DNA from: Xanthomonas codiaei
GTDB lineage: Bacteria; Pseudomonadota; Gammaproteobacteria; Xanthomonadales; Xanthomonadaceae
Length of the DNA: 58,098 bases
Direction of reading: 5' to 3'
Assembly (NCBI RefSeq): GCF_002939785.1
Contig: NZ_MDEC01000032.1
Location: 1 to 58,098 of the forward strand
The notes below the pieces were generated by a model that did not search any database, had not been told where the DNA came from, and saw only the letters and a program-made list of their open reading frames with translations. Position 1 is the first letter of the stretch, and the number at the start of each line of letters is the position of its first letter. Positions 25,329 through 33,444 of the stretch are shown piece after piece. A program made the position numbers and the translations under genes.

Positions 25329-26258
25329 TCAGAAGGTGCGCGCAAAGCGCAACGCCACGTTGTAGCCCTCGGCACGATTGCGCGCGCCGAACTCCCTGTA
25401 GACATGCAGCCAGAGCGGCATCTTGCCCGGCTCGAAGAAGCTCACCGCCGGACCCAGCGCGACCACGCGCGCGCGATTGCCGATGTCCTGGCCATTGCGC
25501 TGGTCATCGGTGATCTGCCGGTAGTAGTAACCGCCCAGGCCTGCTGTCCATGCGCCCACCTGCTTTCCGACGGCGAATTCGTGGCGGTATTCCACGCCGC
25601 TGCGGTAGTCGGCGTCGGGATTGCGCGCATTGATATCGAACTGGAACGAGGACGACAGCTCCACGCCGCTCTGGCTGATCCAGCTGACATTGACCAGCGG
25701 CGAGTACGTCCAGCGATTCAGGCCCGGAGAGATCAGCCGGCTGGCATCGTAGTCGCCGGTCGGAGCCTGGATCTGGAACTGGAAGTTGATGCCCAGGTTG
25801 GGCGAGGGCGTCCACTGCAGGATCACCGGCGTCACCTGCACATCGGCCAGCCGGAATACCTTGGCCTGATCGCGGAACACGGTCACGCCGTTGACATTGA
25901 CCGCCAGCGACGCATCCATGCGGAAGAACGGCACCACCGTGCTGAAGCCGTAGCGTGCGCCGAGGAACTGCGCGTCGGTCATGCGGAGATAGGCCAGCCC
26001 CAGCGACAGCACATCCAGCGAAAAATCGTTGGGGCTGCGACGGCCCGCGCCGTCGTTCAGGCGATCGGTCGAGTAATACGCGGCGCGAGCGCCGAAGGTG
26101 CCGACAGGTGTACTGGGCGGCATGAAACCGCCGCCGAAATCGTAGAGCCCCATCGGGGTGGACGGCGCGCCGTTCTCGGTGGCCTGGGCGGAGAATACGC
26201 TACAGAGGAGCAGACTTGCAGACAGCGAACGGATGGGACGACAGCGTTGCTGGGACAT
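25329..26258 (-). CDS. Outer-membrane channel, MetA-pathway (phenol degradation) family
   Basis: A 309-residue beta-barrel protein with signal peptide MSQQRCRPIRSLSASLLLCSVFSAQA, cleaved near residue 27. The mature part alternates aromatic and Gly residues in amphipathic strands (LYDFGGGFMPP, GARAAYYSTDRLNDG, FQIQAPTGDYD, NRWTYSPLVNVSWI, GVEYRHEFAVGKQVGAWTAGLGGYYYRQITDD) and ends in the barrel signature NVALRFARTF with C-terminal Phe. This matches proteins annotated as transporters of MetA-pathway phenol degradation (SphA-like), which help hydrophobic or aromatic compounds cross the outer membrane. It is the first gene of the operon with MFS and amidase, and GCGAGGAACCACCG precedes its ATG. 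The aromatic-substrate idea is inference from the family. Confidence 0.82.
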   Translation of the reverse strand: MSQQRCRPIRSLSASLLLCSVFSAQATENGAPSTPMGLYDFGGGFMPPSTPVGTFGARAAYYSTDRLNDGAGRRSPNDFSLDVLSLGLAYLRMTDAQFLGARYGFSTVVPFFRMDASLAVNVNGVTVFRDQAKVFRLADVQVTPVILQWTPSPNLGINFQFQIQAPTGDYDASRLISPGLNRWTYSPLVNVSWISQSGVELSSSFQFDINARNPDADYRSGVEYRHEFAVGKQVGAWTAGLGGYYYRQITDDQRNGQDIGNRARVVALGPAVSFFEPGKMPLWLHVYREFGARNRAEGYNVALRFARTF

Positions 26259-26375
26259 CGGTGGTTCCTCGCCTGTCGGAGTTACAACTCCAACCTAAGC
26301 GGAACGCTCGCCTGCCCGTTATCCAGAATCGGCAATGTCGTGCTGTGTTGTTGCGGCCGCGTGCCGGCCTTCGTC

Positions 26376-27344
26376 CTATCCCGCCAAGGCGCCCAGCGCC
26401 TGACGGCGGGTCTCCGACGGACTCTGCCCGAACAACTGGCGGTATTCGCCGGCGAATCGGCTTGAATGCCAGAATCCCCAGGCGGCAGCGATGTCCTGCA
26501 CCGAGCGGCCCGGGCCCTCGCTGGTCAGCGAACGCCGTACCTGGTTCAAGCGCAGGGTGCGCAGATAGGCCACCGGATTGGTGCCCAGGCTTTCCTGAAA
26601 ACAGTACTGCAGCTTGCGCCGGCTGGCACCGACATGCCCGCACAACTCCAGCACCGTGGGCGCGCGTTCGGCGTGTGCCAGCGCGTAATCGCGCGCGCGA
26701 TCGACCAGGCGCTTTCTCGCGCTGGGGCGCAGCGGTGCGGCCTCGGTGGTGTCGAGCATGTCCAGCAGCAGTTGCAGCAGCCCGTCACGGGTGCCGCGAC
26801 GCACCACGGCATGCGTGCGCATCGCGCTGGTCAGCGTGTGCGAATCGAACAGGTCCTGGCTGACGCATTGCACCTCATGCAGGCTTCGCGGGGGCATGCG
26901 GTACAGCGTGCGGGTACGCGAGGGCTGGTCGCAGCGCTGACGCTCCAGCAGCCAGTCCACCAGGCGCTGGTCGACCGCGAACGACAGCAATTCCACCTGC
27001 GCAGGAGTGTGCAGCTCGGGCAGGCGATGGCCAGGCGTCACCAGCAGGCAGGGCTCCTGATGGCGATGGCCCTCGCAATACATCTCCAGGTCGATCCCGC
27101 CCAGCGGCAGGCTGAACACCAGCGCGCCTGGCCAGGCCTCGCCGCATTTGAGCATGGCCTGGTTGGCACGGTCGCGCACCACCTGGATGCCGTCCAGCTG
27201 CAACTCGTCCAGCTGGCCGGTGAAGTGCCCGCCACTGGTTTGGTCGTAGCGGACCTGCCAACGCGGCAGGGCAAGAGCGTGCGCCTCCACCGCAGCGGTG
27301 CTGCAGTGCCGGACCACGAATGCGGGAACGGAACTGGCTGACAT
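26376..27344 (-). CDS. AraC-family transcriptional regulator (EutR-like)
   Basis: A 322-residue regulator. The N-terminal ligand domain (about 10-210) begins PAFVVRHCSTAAVEAHALALPRWQVRYDQ and contains GGIDLEMYCEGH. The C-terminal AraC DNA-binding domain (about 215-310) has two helix-turn-helix motifs, PTVLELCGHVGASRRKLQYCFQESLGTNPVAYLRTLRLN and SVQDIAAAWGFWHSSRFAGEYRQLFGQSPSETRR. The arrangement resembles EutR-type activators. The gene lies upstream of and in line with the channel-MFS-amidase operon (117 bp gap), so it probably controls it. The ATG at 27344 is preferred to an in-frame codon 30 residues upstream because the extra residues are Arg-rich and unlike the family. Confidence 0.82.
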   Translation of the reverse strand: MSASSVPAFVVRHCSTAAVEAHALALPRWQVRYDQTSGGHFTGQLDELQLDGIQVVRDRANQAMLKCGEAWPGALVFSLPLGGIDLEMYCEGHRHQEPCLLVTPGHRLPELHTPAQVELLSFAVDQRLVDWLLERQRCDQPSRTRTLYRMPPRSLHEVQCVSQDLFDSHTLTSAMRTHAVVRRGTRDGLLQLLLDMLDTTEAAPLRPSARKRLVDRARDYALAHAERAPTVLELCGHVGASRRKLQYCFQESLGTNPVAYLRTLRLNQVRRSLTSEGPGRSVQDIAAAWGFWHSSRFAGEYRQLFGQSPSETRRQALGALAG

Positions 27345-27620
27345 GGCAGGTCCCGAAGCTGGAAGGAAGTGCGAAGGCGACAGCAATGCGACGCGGGGCG
27401 CGATGCGCCGCCTTCGGCAGGCGCACTGTTGCACGAATCCGGGATGGCGTGCATCCCGGCCCCGGGGCAGTCTGCGACAGCGTCATCCCGTGCATGCTGC
27501 GACACGCTGGTTGTGCGCAGCGACGCTGCAGTGCAGCGCGGTTATCGTGCGGTGTCGCGGATCCTGCGATTCATCGGCCGGATCCGCGCAGTACTCGACG
27601 CAGTAGGCTGGCGGGTATGC

Positions 27621-27989
27621 TCAGACCACAGCGAAGTAGTGCTTGATGAAGCCCGCATCGCTGACGATGTCCCACAGCATCGGCGTGCCTTTTTCGACGA
27701 ACCAGCTGTCGCCGCTCTTCAGGTGATGCGTGATGCCGGTGGATTCGTCTGTCATCAGCACTTCGCCCAGGACCACGGTAGCCTGCTCGCTGAAGGGATA
27801 GGTCATGCGAAACCTGCCCTTGGTGGTGCCGAAATAGGCGGCACCGACCGGGTCGGTCGGCGCGCCATGGGTCATGCGGCCGTAGGCCTTGAGCTCGTCG
27901 CCTAGCATCTGCGTGCCAAGGTAGGTCACCTTGCCCCAGTCGTCCAGTTCGTCCAGGCTCAGTGCGTGCTTGATCGGAGTAAAGGTCAT
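27621..27989 (-). CDS. EutQ-like cupin (DUF861) protein
   Basis: A 122-residue single-domain cupin. It shows the beta-barrel core with ATVVLGEVLMTDESTGITHHLKSGDSWFVEKGTPMLWDIVSD, matching the second cupin motif GDSxxxxxGxxxxW found in DUF861/EutQ-like proteins. Such proteins are often encoded beside amino-acid, amine or ethanolamine oxidases, and their activity is uncertain. The start ATG is preceded by AAGGAGCCACCCCGC, a clear ribosome binding site. It lies 64 bp downstream of the FAD oxidoreductase on the same strand, so the two form a two-gene operon. It may sequester or isomerise a reactive aldehyde product, which is inference. Confidence 0.8.
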   Translation of the reverse strand: MTFTPIKHALSLDELDDWGKVTYLGTQMLGDELKAYGRMTHGAPTDPVGAAYFGTTKGRFRMTYPFSEQATVVLGEVLMTDESTGITHHLKSGDSWFVEKGTPMLWDIVSDAGFIKHYFAVV

Positions 27990-28053
27990 GCGGGGTGGCT
28001 CCTTTGGGTGTGCTCAGGTGGAACGGCGGTACGAGGCGAACGCAGGGCAGGGC

Positions 28054-29355
28054 TCAACGCCGCCCGTGCCGATAGCCCGAGCCTTGGTGCATCAGCTTGC
28101 CCAGGCTCACCAGCAGTTCGCGGAATCGATCCTTGCCGGCAATGGCGGCGTGGTTGATCGAACTGATCAGGCGGTAGCGCTGCGATCCACCCAGGATGCC
28201 CTCGGCCAGCACCTTGCAGATGATCTGGCTGGGCGTGACGCCGAATCCGGAATAGCCCTGGACGTAGAAGGCATTCGGGCGATCGGACAACGTGCCGATC
28301 TGCGGAAACAGGTTCTTGGAACAGGCCAGCGGCCCGCCCCATGCCAGGTCGATGGCGACATCCTTGAGGTAGGGAAAGATCTTCAGCATCAGGCGGCGAT
28401 TCCACTGTTTGAGATCGCCGGGGATGTATTCGAGCAGCGGCGTGGACGAACCGAACATCAGCCGGTTGTCGTTGGTGACGCGGTAGTAATCGATCACCGG
28501 GCGGATATCGCTGAAGGCACCGCGGATGGGGCTGATCCGCTCGATCAGGTCGCGGCTCAGCGGCTCGGTCACCGAGTTGTAGGCGTACACGTTCAGGGTG
28601 CGGGCATGCAGTTCCGGCATCATGCGGTTGTTGAAGCCGTCGATCGCCCACACCAGTTTGCGCGCGCGTACGCGACCGTTGGCCGTGCGTACCGTGATCC
28701 GGTTGCCGTAGCTCACCTCCAGCGCCGGGCTGTGCTCGAAGATGCGCGCCCCGTATGTCTCGCTCAGCGCCTTGGCTTCGCCCAGCAGCAGGTTGAGCGA
28801 ATGCACATGGCCCCCGCCCATATGCAGCAGGCCAGCATGGTAGGCATCGCTGCCAACGATTTGCTGGACCTCCGAACGTGGCAGGTAGCGGATCTCGTGC
28901 GGCGATCCCAGCGACTTGAATTCCGTTTCCCAGGCGCGCAGCGTGCGGGCCTGGCGGGCATTGAAGGCCATGTAGCCGTAGCCGCTGCGAAAGTCGGCAT
29001 CGATGCCGTAGCGCGCGATGCGCTCGCGCATGATCTGCGGCCCCAGGTCGCTCAGTGCGAACAAGGCCTGCACGCCCTCCTTGCCGACGTCGCGGGCGAG
29101 CGCATCCAGATCGTGGCCGATGCCGGCCATCACCTGGCCGCCGTTGCGCCCGGTCCCGCCGTAGCCCAGATGACGTCCCTCCAGCACCACGGTATCGGTG
29201 ACCCCGTGCTCGGCCAGTTCCAGCGCGGTGTTGATCCCCGAAAAGCCTCCACCGACGATGACAACCTCCGCATCGATCTCGTTTTCCAGCGAAGGAAAGC
29301 TCAACGCGTATTTGCGGGTAGCGGTGTAGTACGTCGGGGTTTCGGTATTGATCAT
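28054..29355 (-). CDS. FAD-dependent amine oxidase, gamma-glutamylputrescine oxidoreductase (PuuB)-like
   Basis: A 433-residue flavoenzyme of the DAO family. After an N-terminal arm typical of PuuB homologues (TPTYYTATRKYALSFPSLENEIDAEV), the dinucleotide site VVIVGGGFSGINTALELAEHG lies at about 31-51. GYGGTGRNGGQVMAGIGHDLDAL is the characteristic flavin-binding loop, and the C-terminal flavin segment is GYSGFGVTPSQIICKVLAEGILG. The family oxidises gamma-glutamylputrescine or related primary and secondary amines to aldehydes with release of hydrogen peroxide. Downstream is a EutQ-like cupin. Upstream and divergent is a FeaR-like AraC gene, the likely regulator. The exact amine is unresolved. 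The start at 29355 gives the family N-terminus. Confidence 0.87.
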   Translation of the reverse strand: MINTETPTYYTATRKYALSFPSLENEIDAEVVIVGGGFSGINTALELAEHGVTDTVVLEGRHLGYGGTGRNGGQVMAGIGHDLDALARDVGKEGVQALFALSDLGPQIMRERIARYGIDADFRSGYGYMAFNARQARTLRAWETEFKSLGSPHEIRYLPRSEVQQIVGSDAYHAGLLHMGGGHVHSLNLLLGEAKALSETYGARIFEHSPALEVSYGNRITVRTANGRVRARKLVWAIDGFNNRMMPELHARTLNVYAYNSVTEPLSRDLIERISPIRGAFSDIRPVIDYYRVTNDNRLMFGSSTPLLEYIPGDLKQWNRRLMLKIFPYLKDVAIDLAWGGPLACSKNLFPQIGTLSDRPNAFYVQGYSGFGVTPSQIICKVLAEGILGGSQRYRLISSINHAAIAGKDRFRELLVSLGKLMHQGSGYRHGRR

Positions 29356-29704
29356 GGGGCAGCAAGCATCCTGCGCGGCGGTCGCAGACACTGTAGACAG
29401 GCATGTGACCGCAACGCTTGTCGTTGCCTGCCAGCGCACTTGACTGTCTGTGCCAGCGCTGCCGGCAAGCGGGCAGGCCGGATACGCGCCTGCGCGCCCT
29501 GCGGTGTCCTTCAATGCGCGATGCCTGCGCTGCGCGTCCGCGGCGGCGCGCCAGGCGTCCCCCCAGACCCGTGGCGTTGGCGATGCGCGTTGGCAGGCAG
29601 CGCGGGGTGGGGAACCCGCACCGTGCCAGGAGCTAGCACAGCGCCTAGACCTGGCACGGAGCTTGCGTGCCGCAATGGGGAGGTCATCACATTTCGGTCC
29701 CCCA
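29356..29704. promoter_or_regulatory. Divergent control region of the amine oxidase and FeaR-like regulator
   Basis: 349 bp without a gene. It holds a perfect inverted repeat with 10-bp arms, CCGTGCCAGG (29621-29630) and CCTGGCACGG (29650-29659), whose right arm overlaps the -24 element of the sigma-54 promoter at 29652. The left arm read on the minus strand offers TGGCACG too, but no matching -12 GC, so only the rightward promoter is complete. No clear -35/-10 pair for the leftward oxidase gene was found. Confidence 0.6.
29652..29667 (+). promoter_or_regulatory. Sigma-54 promoter of the FeaR-like regulator
   Basis: TGGCACGGAGCTTGCG matches TGGCACG-N4-TTGC at every defined base, with GG at 29653-29654 and GC at 29665-29666. 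The predicted start is near 29677, giving a leader of about 28 nt before the ATG at 29705. A GGGAGG lies just after this start but 21 nt ahead of the ATG, so ribosome binding is unusual. Confidence 0.75.
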
Positions 29705-30670
29705 ATGCGCACTCCTGTCCGGGTCTGTCACGATGTCGAAGCGTGGAATCACGCACTGGATTCCGCTTGTGGCGGCTTTCGTGCAAGCGTGGACCCGCAA
29801 GGTCCACGCTTCGTGGGCGAGCTGGCCCATGACGACGACGGTGACCTGAAGACATCGCTGATTCGCACCAATGTGGCGCAAATCGTGCACCAACGCACCA
29901 AGGGAGACCGCCTCGACGACCGCTACTGCTTCCTGGTCATGCAGCGCAGCGGGAGCAGCCGCATGCTGTACCAAGGCGAGCATGCCTTGCAGTTGCATGC
30001 CGGCGAACTGATGCTGATGGATTCGGCCACGCCCTACGATATCGTCGGCTGCGGGTTGATCGACCACGTCTCCATCCACCTGGATCGCTCCGAGCTGCAG
30101 CGGCGGTTGCCCGAGGGGCGTGCCCTGTTCGGCAGGATTTGCCCGCTCGGAGTCAGTGGCCAGGTGCTGCGTGTGATGATCGAGCAGCTCTGGCAGGCGG
30201 GCGAGTCGGCGAGCCGGGACGATCGCCGTGCCCTGCGCGAAGCCATCCTGGCCCTGCTGCCGTCGGCCCTGAGCGGCGATCCCCGGAGCGCGGACAGGCA
30301 GTGCCTGCTGGATGCCGCGTCGAGTCAGCTACGTCGCTACGCCGAGCAGTTGATCGAACATCAGCTCGACGACGCCTTGCTCACCCCGGCTGCGCTGGCA
30401 CGCCAGCTCGGGGTATCGCTGCGTCAGTTGTATCGCCTGTTCGACGATGGCGACACCGTGTGCCGCTACATCCTGCGTCGGCGGCTGCTGCGCAGTGCCG
30501 AGGACCTGCGCCACCCGCAACGGCAGCGCGAATCGATCACCCAGATCGCTGGCAAGTGGGGCTTTGCCGATTCGGCGCATTTCAGCCGTGCATTCAAGAA
30601 GCGGTTCGCCTGCACGCCACGCGACTATCGCGCCGATGTGCGGTGCACCGCGTTTGCCCACGATGCGTGA
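29705..30670 (+). CDS. FeaR-like AraC-family regulator
   Basis: A 321-residue regulator. The N-terminal part (about 15-195) matches the AraC-binding-like domain of FeaR-type activators: DVEAWNHALDSACGGFRAS, QRSGSSRMLYQGEHALQLHAGELMLMDSATPYDI and DHVSIHLDRSELQRRLP. The C-terminal part (about 215-310) has two helix-turn-helix motifs, LTPAALARQLGVSLRQLYRLFDDG and SITQIAGKWGFADSAHFSRAFKKRFACTPRDYR. FeaR controls aromatic amine degradation in E. coli. Here the divergent oxidase-cupin operon is the probable target. The ATG at 29705 was chosen because the earlier in-frame ATG at 29675 lies at or before the predicted transcript start. Confidence 0.85.
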   Translation: MRTPVRVCHDVEAWNHALDSACGGFRASVDPQGPRFVGELAHDDDGDLKTSLIRTNVAQIVHQRTKGDRLDDRYCFLVMQRSGSSRMLYQGEHALQLHAGELMLMDSATPYDIVGCGLIDHVSIHLDRSELQRRLPEGRALFGRICPLGVSGQVLRVMIEQLWQAGESASRDDRRALREAILALLPSALSGDPRSADRQCLLDAASSQLRRYAEQLIEHQLDDALLTPAALARQLGVSLRQLYRLFDDGDTVCRYILRRRLLRSAEDLRHPQRQRESITQIAGKWGFADSAHFSRAFKKRFACTPRDYRADVRCTAFAHDA

Positions 30671-30996
30671 CGACAGGATGGGTGAGCATGGGCGCTGAGC
30701 CGGCCGCGCGGCAGTCGGCGATTGAGCCGCATGCCAGGGACCGCTATCTTGCGATGAAGAACACACCGCAGGCAGTAACAACAAGCCCCGCAACGCGGGG
30801 CTTGTTGCTACCGATTCAAGAGCAGCGAACGGCACGTAGCGAGCAGACGTCAGACAGGTGCTGAAGGCACGCTCGGGACCGGAGTAAACGAACCGACCAC
30901 GCCGATGTCCAGTACCGACCGCATCCCGCTGGCGGTGCAGCAATTCTCTTGGCTGCCCTTAACCACTGAGATGGCAGCACTATTGCTATCAGGGAC
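30671..30996. other. Intergenic region with terminator, no gene
   Basis: About 325 bp between the convergent FeaR-like gene and the small secreted protein gene. Apart from the hairpin at 30779-30807 nothing is recognisable. Confidence 0.45.
30779..30807 (+). terminator. GC-rich hairpin terminator
   Basis: CAACAAGCCCCGC pairs perfectly with GCGGGGCTTGTTG over 13 bp around an AAC loop. It lies 108 bp after the FeaR-like stop and could serve both convergent transcripts. On the plus strand the stem ends CTTGTTGCT, and on the minus strand it ends CTTGTTGTTACT, giving a weak U-rich tail in both directions. Confidence 0.7.
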
Positions 30997-31272
30997 TCAG
31001 GGCAGATCGCACTTGATCTTGCCATCCACGTAATAGGGTTTGGGCACATCCGGATTGGTGCTGGTCTTTTCGAACACCACCTCGAACGAGGCCATGTCCA
31101 CCTTGCCCTTGCGCGACTCGCAGGCTTCCTGCAGCTTCTTCTTGACCGCGGCGATACCGGCCTCGCGGTTGGCGCCATCGGCGCTATTGGTCAGGTTGGC
31201 AACCTCGGCAGAGGCCAGCGGGCTGAGGCCGAGCAGGCATCCAGCGAGCACCATGCTGTGCAGCTTCTTCAT
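30997..31272 (-). CDS. Small secreted protein of unknown function
   Basis: A 91-residue exported protein. MKKLHSMVLAGCLLGLSPLASAEV is a good Sec signal peptide cleaved after ASA (about residue 23). The mature part of about 68 residues is rich in Lys, Asn and Ala, has two cysteines (CESRK and KCDLP at the C-terminus) that could form one disulfide, and reads EVANLTNSADGANREAGIAAVKKKLQEACESRKGKVDM. AAAGGAGATCGT just before the ATG is a strong ribosome binding site, supporting reality. I do not recognise the family. The position beside the FeaR-like regulator gives no clear functional hint. Confidence 0.72.
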   Translation of the reverse strand: MKKLHSMVLAGCLLGLSPLASAEVANLTNSADGANREAGIAAVKKKLQEACESRKGKVDMASFEVVFEKTSTNPDVPKPYYVDGKIKCDLP

Positions 31273-31423
31273 ACGATCTCCTTTGCGATGTCCAATGTGC
31301 AGCGTCCTGTGCACCGCTAGAGGCCTGCGGCGCGCCCACAGCATAGGCGCGCCGCGTTAAGCGGCCGTGCGCATGGGGGGCACGGCGGGCTCGCGCCGCA
31401 CGTCCTGCACGCTGTTTCCAGGC

Positions 31424-31849
31424 TCAGGGAATGAGTGCCAGCGTCGCCGCCGCGACCACGAGGTAACGCGCGGTCTTGGCGATCGCCACCAGCGGCAGAA
31501 AGACGCGCAGCGGCTCGCGCATCACACCGGCGGCCAAGGTGAGCGGGTCGCCGATGATCGGCATCCAGCTCAATAGCAGCGACCATCGGCCGTACTGCGC
31601 GTACCAGCGCTGGGCCCGCTGCAGGGCGCGTGGCGTGACCGGAAACCAGCGCCGCTCCTGGAAACGCAGCGCCTCGCGCCCGATCCACCAGTTGATCAGC
31701 GAGCCCAGCACATTCCCCAGGCTGGCAACGACCACGAGCCTGGCGACCGAGCCGCCGTCCAGCAACAGCGCCGCCAATGCCGCTTCCGACTGTGCGGGCA
31801 GCAAGGTGGCAGCGATCAACGACAGTGCGAACAGCGAAAGATAGGTCAC
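31424..31849 (-). CDS. YqaA-like (DedA/VTT family) inner-membrane protein
   Basis: A 141-residue membrane protein matching E. coli YqaA over its length: VTYLSLFALSLIAATLLPAQSEAALAALLLDG (helix 1 with the Pro-Gln-Ser-Glu re-entrant motif), GNVLGSLINWWIGR (about 50-63), RAQRWYAQYGRWSLLLSWMPIIGDPLTLAAGVMR (about 82-115) and FLPLVAIAKTARYLVVAAATLALIP. VTT/DedA proteins are linked to membrane lipid flipping and envelope stress, and the role of YqaA itself is not firmly established. A GTG start at 31849, five bases after AAGG, gives the family length. The frame continues upstream without family resemblance, so that part was excluded. Confidence 0.78.
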   Translation of the reverse strand: MTYLSLFALSLIAATLLPAQSEAALAALLLDGGSVARLVVVASLGNVLGSLINWWIGREALRFQERRWFPVTPRALQRAQRWYAQYGRWSLLLSWMPIIGDPLTLAAGVMREPLRVFLPLVAIAKTARYLVVAAATLALIP

Positions 31850-32034
31850 GACGGCCTTGGGCGGAGTGGAGCGGGTCAGGCCGTTGCCGGCTTGCCGCGA
31901 GCGAGGGCAGGGCGCGTCAGCCGAGCATCGCGTGACGGAAACAATCGCACTGCAATGCATCTGCCGGTGGTCTGAGGCGATTGGAGTCAGGCGCGACAGT
32001 GCCAGCTCTGGCAAGAATGCGCTGCCACCGGCCG

Positions 32035-32583
32035 TCACAACAACGCCAGCTGCCCCACGGCCTTGCGCACGCTCTTCTTGGTCATGCGCACCACCGAGCG
32101 ATGGATGGTCATGCCTTCGATCAACGCGTCGATCGCGCTGGCCGCGGGCTTGGAGAAATGCAGCTCCAGCGCAGCCCTGCTGCGCGCCATCCATTGCTCC
32201 ATGATGGCCGTCATCTCCGAATGGCGGCGGGCGAAAGCGTACAGCTCGTAGCTCAGCAGCAGAATCCGTGGCGATGCGGTGGCATCGGCAAAAATGATGT
32301 TGACCACCGCGTCGCAGGCCTGGTCGCGGTTCCTGGCTGCGCGGATCTCGGCAGCGAAGTTGCGCGAGACCTCCTGCGAGAAGCGGGTGAACGCGGCGAT
32401 CAGCAACTCGTGCATGGAGCCGAAGTAATAGGTGGTCGCGCTCAATGGCACGCCGGCCTGCTCGGCAACCTTGCGGAAGGTCGTGCCGGCCACGCCATGG
32501 TCCACCACCACCTGCAGCGTGGCCAGTTCGATGTGCTCCTTGCGATGGGGATCCTGGCGCCACGTCCTGCCGCTCATCTGCAT
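32035..32583 (-). CDS. TetR-family transcriptional regulator
   Basis: A 182-residue one-component regulator. The N-terminal helix-turn-helix reads IELATLQVVVDHGVAGTTFRKVAEQAGVPLSATTYYFGSMHELLIAAF (about 15-62), a standard TetR DNA-binding domain with the recognition helix around SATTYYF. The C-terminal helical ligand domain (about 63-180) includes DACDAVVNIIFADATASPRILLLSYELYAFARR. It diverges from the DUF1349-MFS gene pair with 135 bp between starts, and is the likely repressor of that pair. The inducing ligand is unknown. The ATG at 32583 has AGGCGTGG upstream; a second in-frame ATG lies two codons on. Confidence 0.85.
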   Translation of the reverse strand: MQMSGRTWRQDPHRKEHIELATLQVVVDHGVAGTTFRKVAEQAGVPLSATTYYFGSMHELLIAAFTRFSQEVSRNFAAEIRAARNRDQACDAVVNIIFADATASPRILLLSYELYAFARRHSEMTAIMEQWMARSRAALELHFSKPAASAIDALIEGMTIHRSVVRMTKKSVRKAVGQLALL

Positions 32584-32718
32584 CCACGCCTGTTTCGGTC
32601 CTGCGATGGTAATCCAGAGTTGACGCGCCAATTGGTACGGATGTACAAATTCACCCTGGCTGCTGTCTTCCAGGCGCCTGGAGACGATTGCGGCGTGGCG
32701 AACGCGAAGAGGCGATGC

Positions 32719-33402
32719 ATGAATGAGTCCAAGCAGGTCGATGTCGGGCGCAGGCTGACCCTGGGTGGCCTGGCCGCCGGCGGCGTGGTCATGACCACCG
32801 GTGCAGGCGCGGCGGCTACCAGCTCCTGGCAGCAAGGCACCTGGCTCAACGCACCGAAGGTGCACCGGGTACTGCAGGGCGATGTGCTCGAGGTCGTGAC
32901 CGACAAGGGAACCGACTTCTGGCGCGAGACACATTACGGTTTCACCCGCGATAGCGGGCATTTCCTCGGCATTGCGGCCCCTGCGGCCTTCACCTGCCAG
33001 GTACGCGTGCGCGCCCGGTTCGAGCAGCTCTACGATCAGGCCGGCATCATGATCCGTGTCGACGAGCGGCACTGGGTCAAGGCCGGCATCGAGCTCAGCG
33101 ATGGGCGCGCCATGCTCAGCAGTGTGCTCACCAATGGGATCTCGGATTGGGCCACCGGGCCGTATGAAGGCGATGCTTCCGATGTCTGGATGCGGGCCAC
33201 GGTGGAAAAGGGTGTGCTGCGGCTGCAGGCATCCCGGGACGGCAGCTATTGGCCGTTGCTCAGGCTATGCCCGTTCCCGGTGGCCGCGCAGTATCTGGTG
33301 GGGCCGATGACGTGTACGCCCGAGCGCGAAGGATTGCAGGTGCAGTTCTCCGACTGGAAACTCGGCCCGGTGCTGGGCAAGGATCTGCATGATCTGTCCT
33401 GA
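32719..33402 (+). CDS. DUF1349 (concanavalin-like) protein with Tat-type signal
   Basis: A 227-residue protein. The N-terminus MNESKQVDVGRRLTLGGLAAGG has a twin-arginine motif (GRRLTLGG) and a hydrophobic stretch up to GAGAAATSS, consistent with Tat export. The remainder is a DUF1349 beta-sandwich (about 40-220) with the landmark WRETHYGFTRDSGHFLG, YDQAGIMIRVDERHWVKAGIELSDG, LSSVLTNGISDWA, WMRATVEKGVLRLQASRDGSYWPLLRLCPF and MTCTPEREGLQVQFSDWKLGP. The fold resembles carbohydrate-binding and glycosidase-like lectin domains, and no catalytic role is established. AAGAGGCGATGC precedes the ATG. It probably shares a transcript with the MFS gene 42 bp downstream under TetR control. Confidence 0.82.
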   Translation: MNESKQVDVGRRLTLGGLAAGGVVMTTGAGAAATSSWQQGTWLNAPKVHRVLQGDVLEVVTDKGTDFWRETHYGFTRDSGHFLGIAAPAAFTCQVRVRARFEQLYDQAGIMIRVDERHWVKAGIELSDGRAMLSSVLTNGISDWATGPYEGDASDVWMRATVEKGVLRLQASRDGSYWPLLRLCPFPVAAQYLVGPMTCTPEREGLQVQFSDWKLGPVLGKDLHDLS

Positions 33403-33444
33403 CGTTGTGGTGCTGGTCTCACCTCGCTCGCGGTGCCTGCGTTG

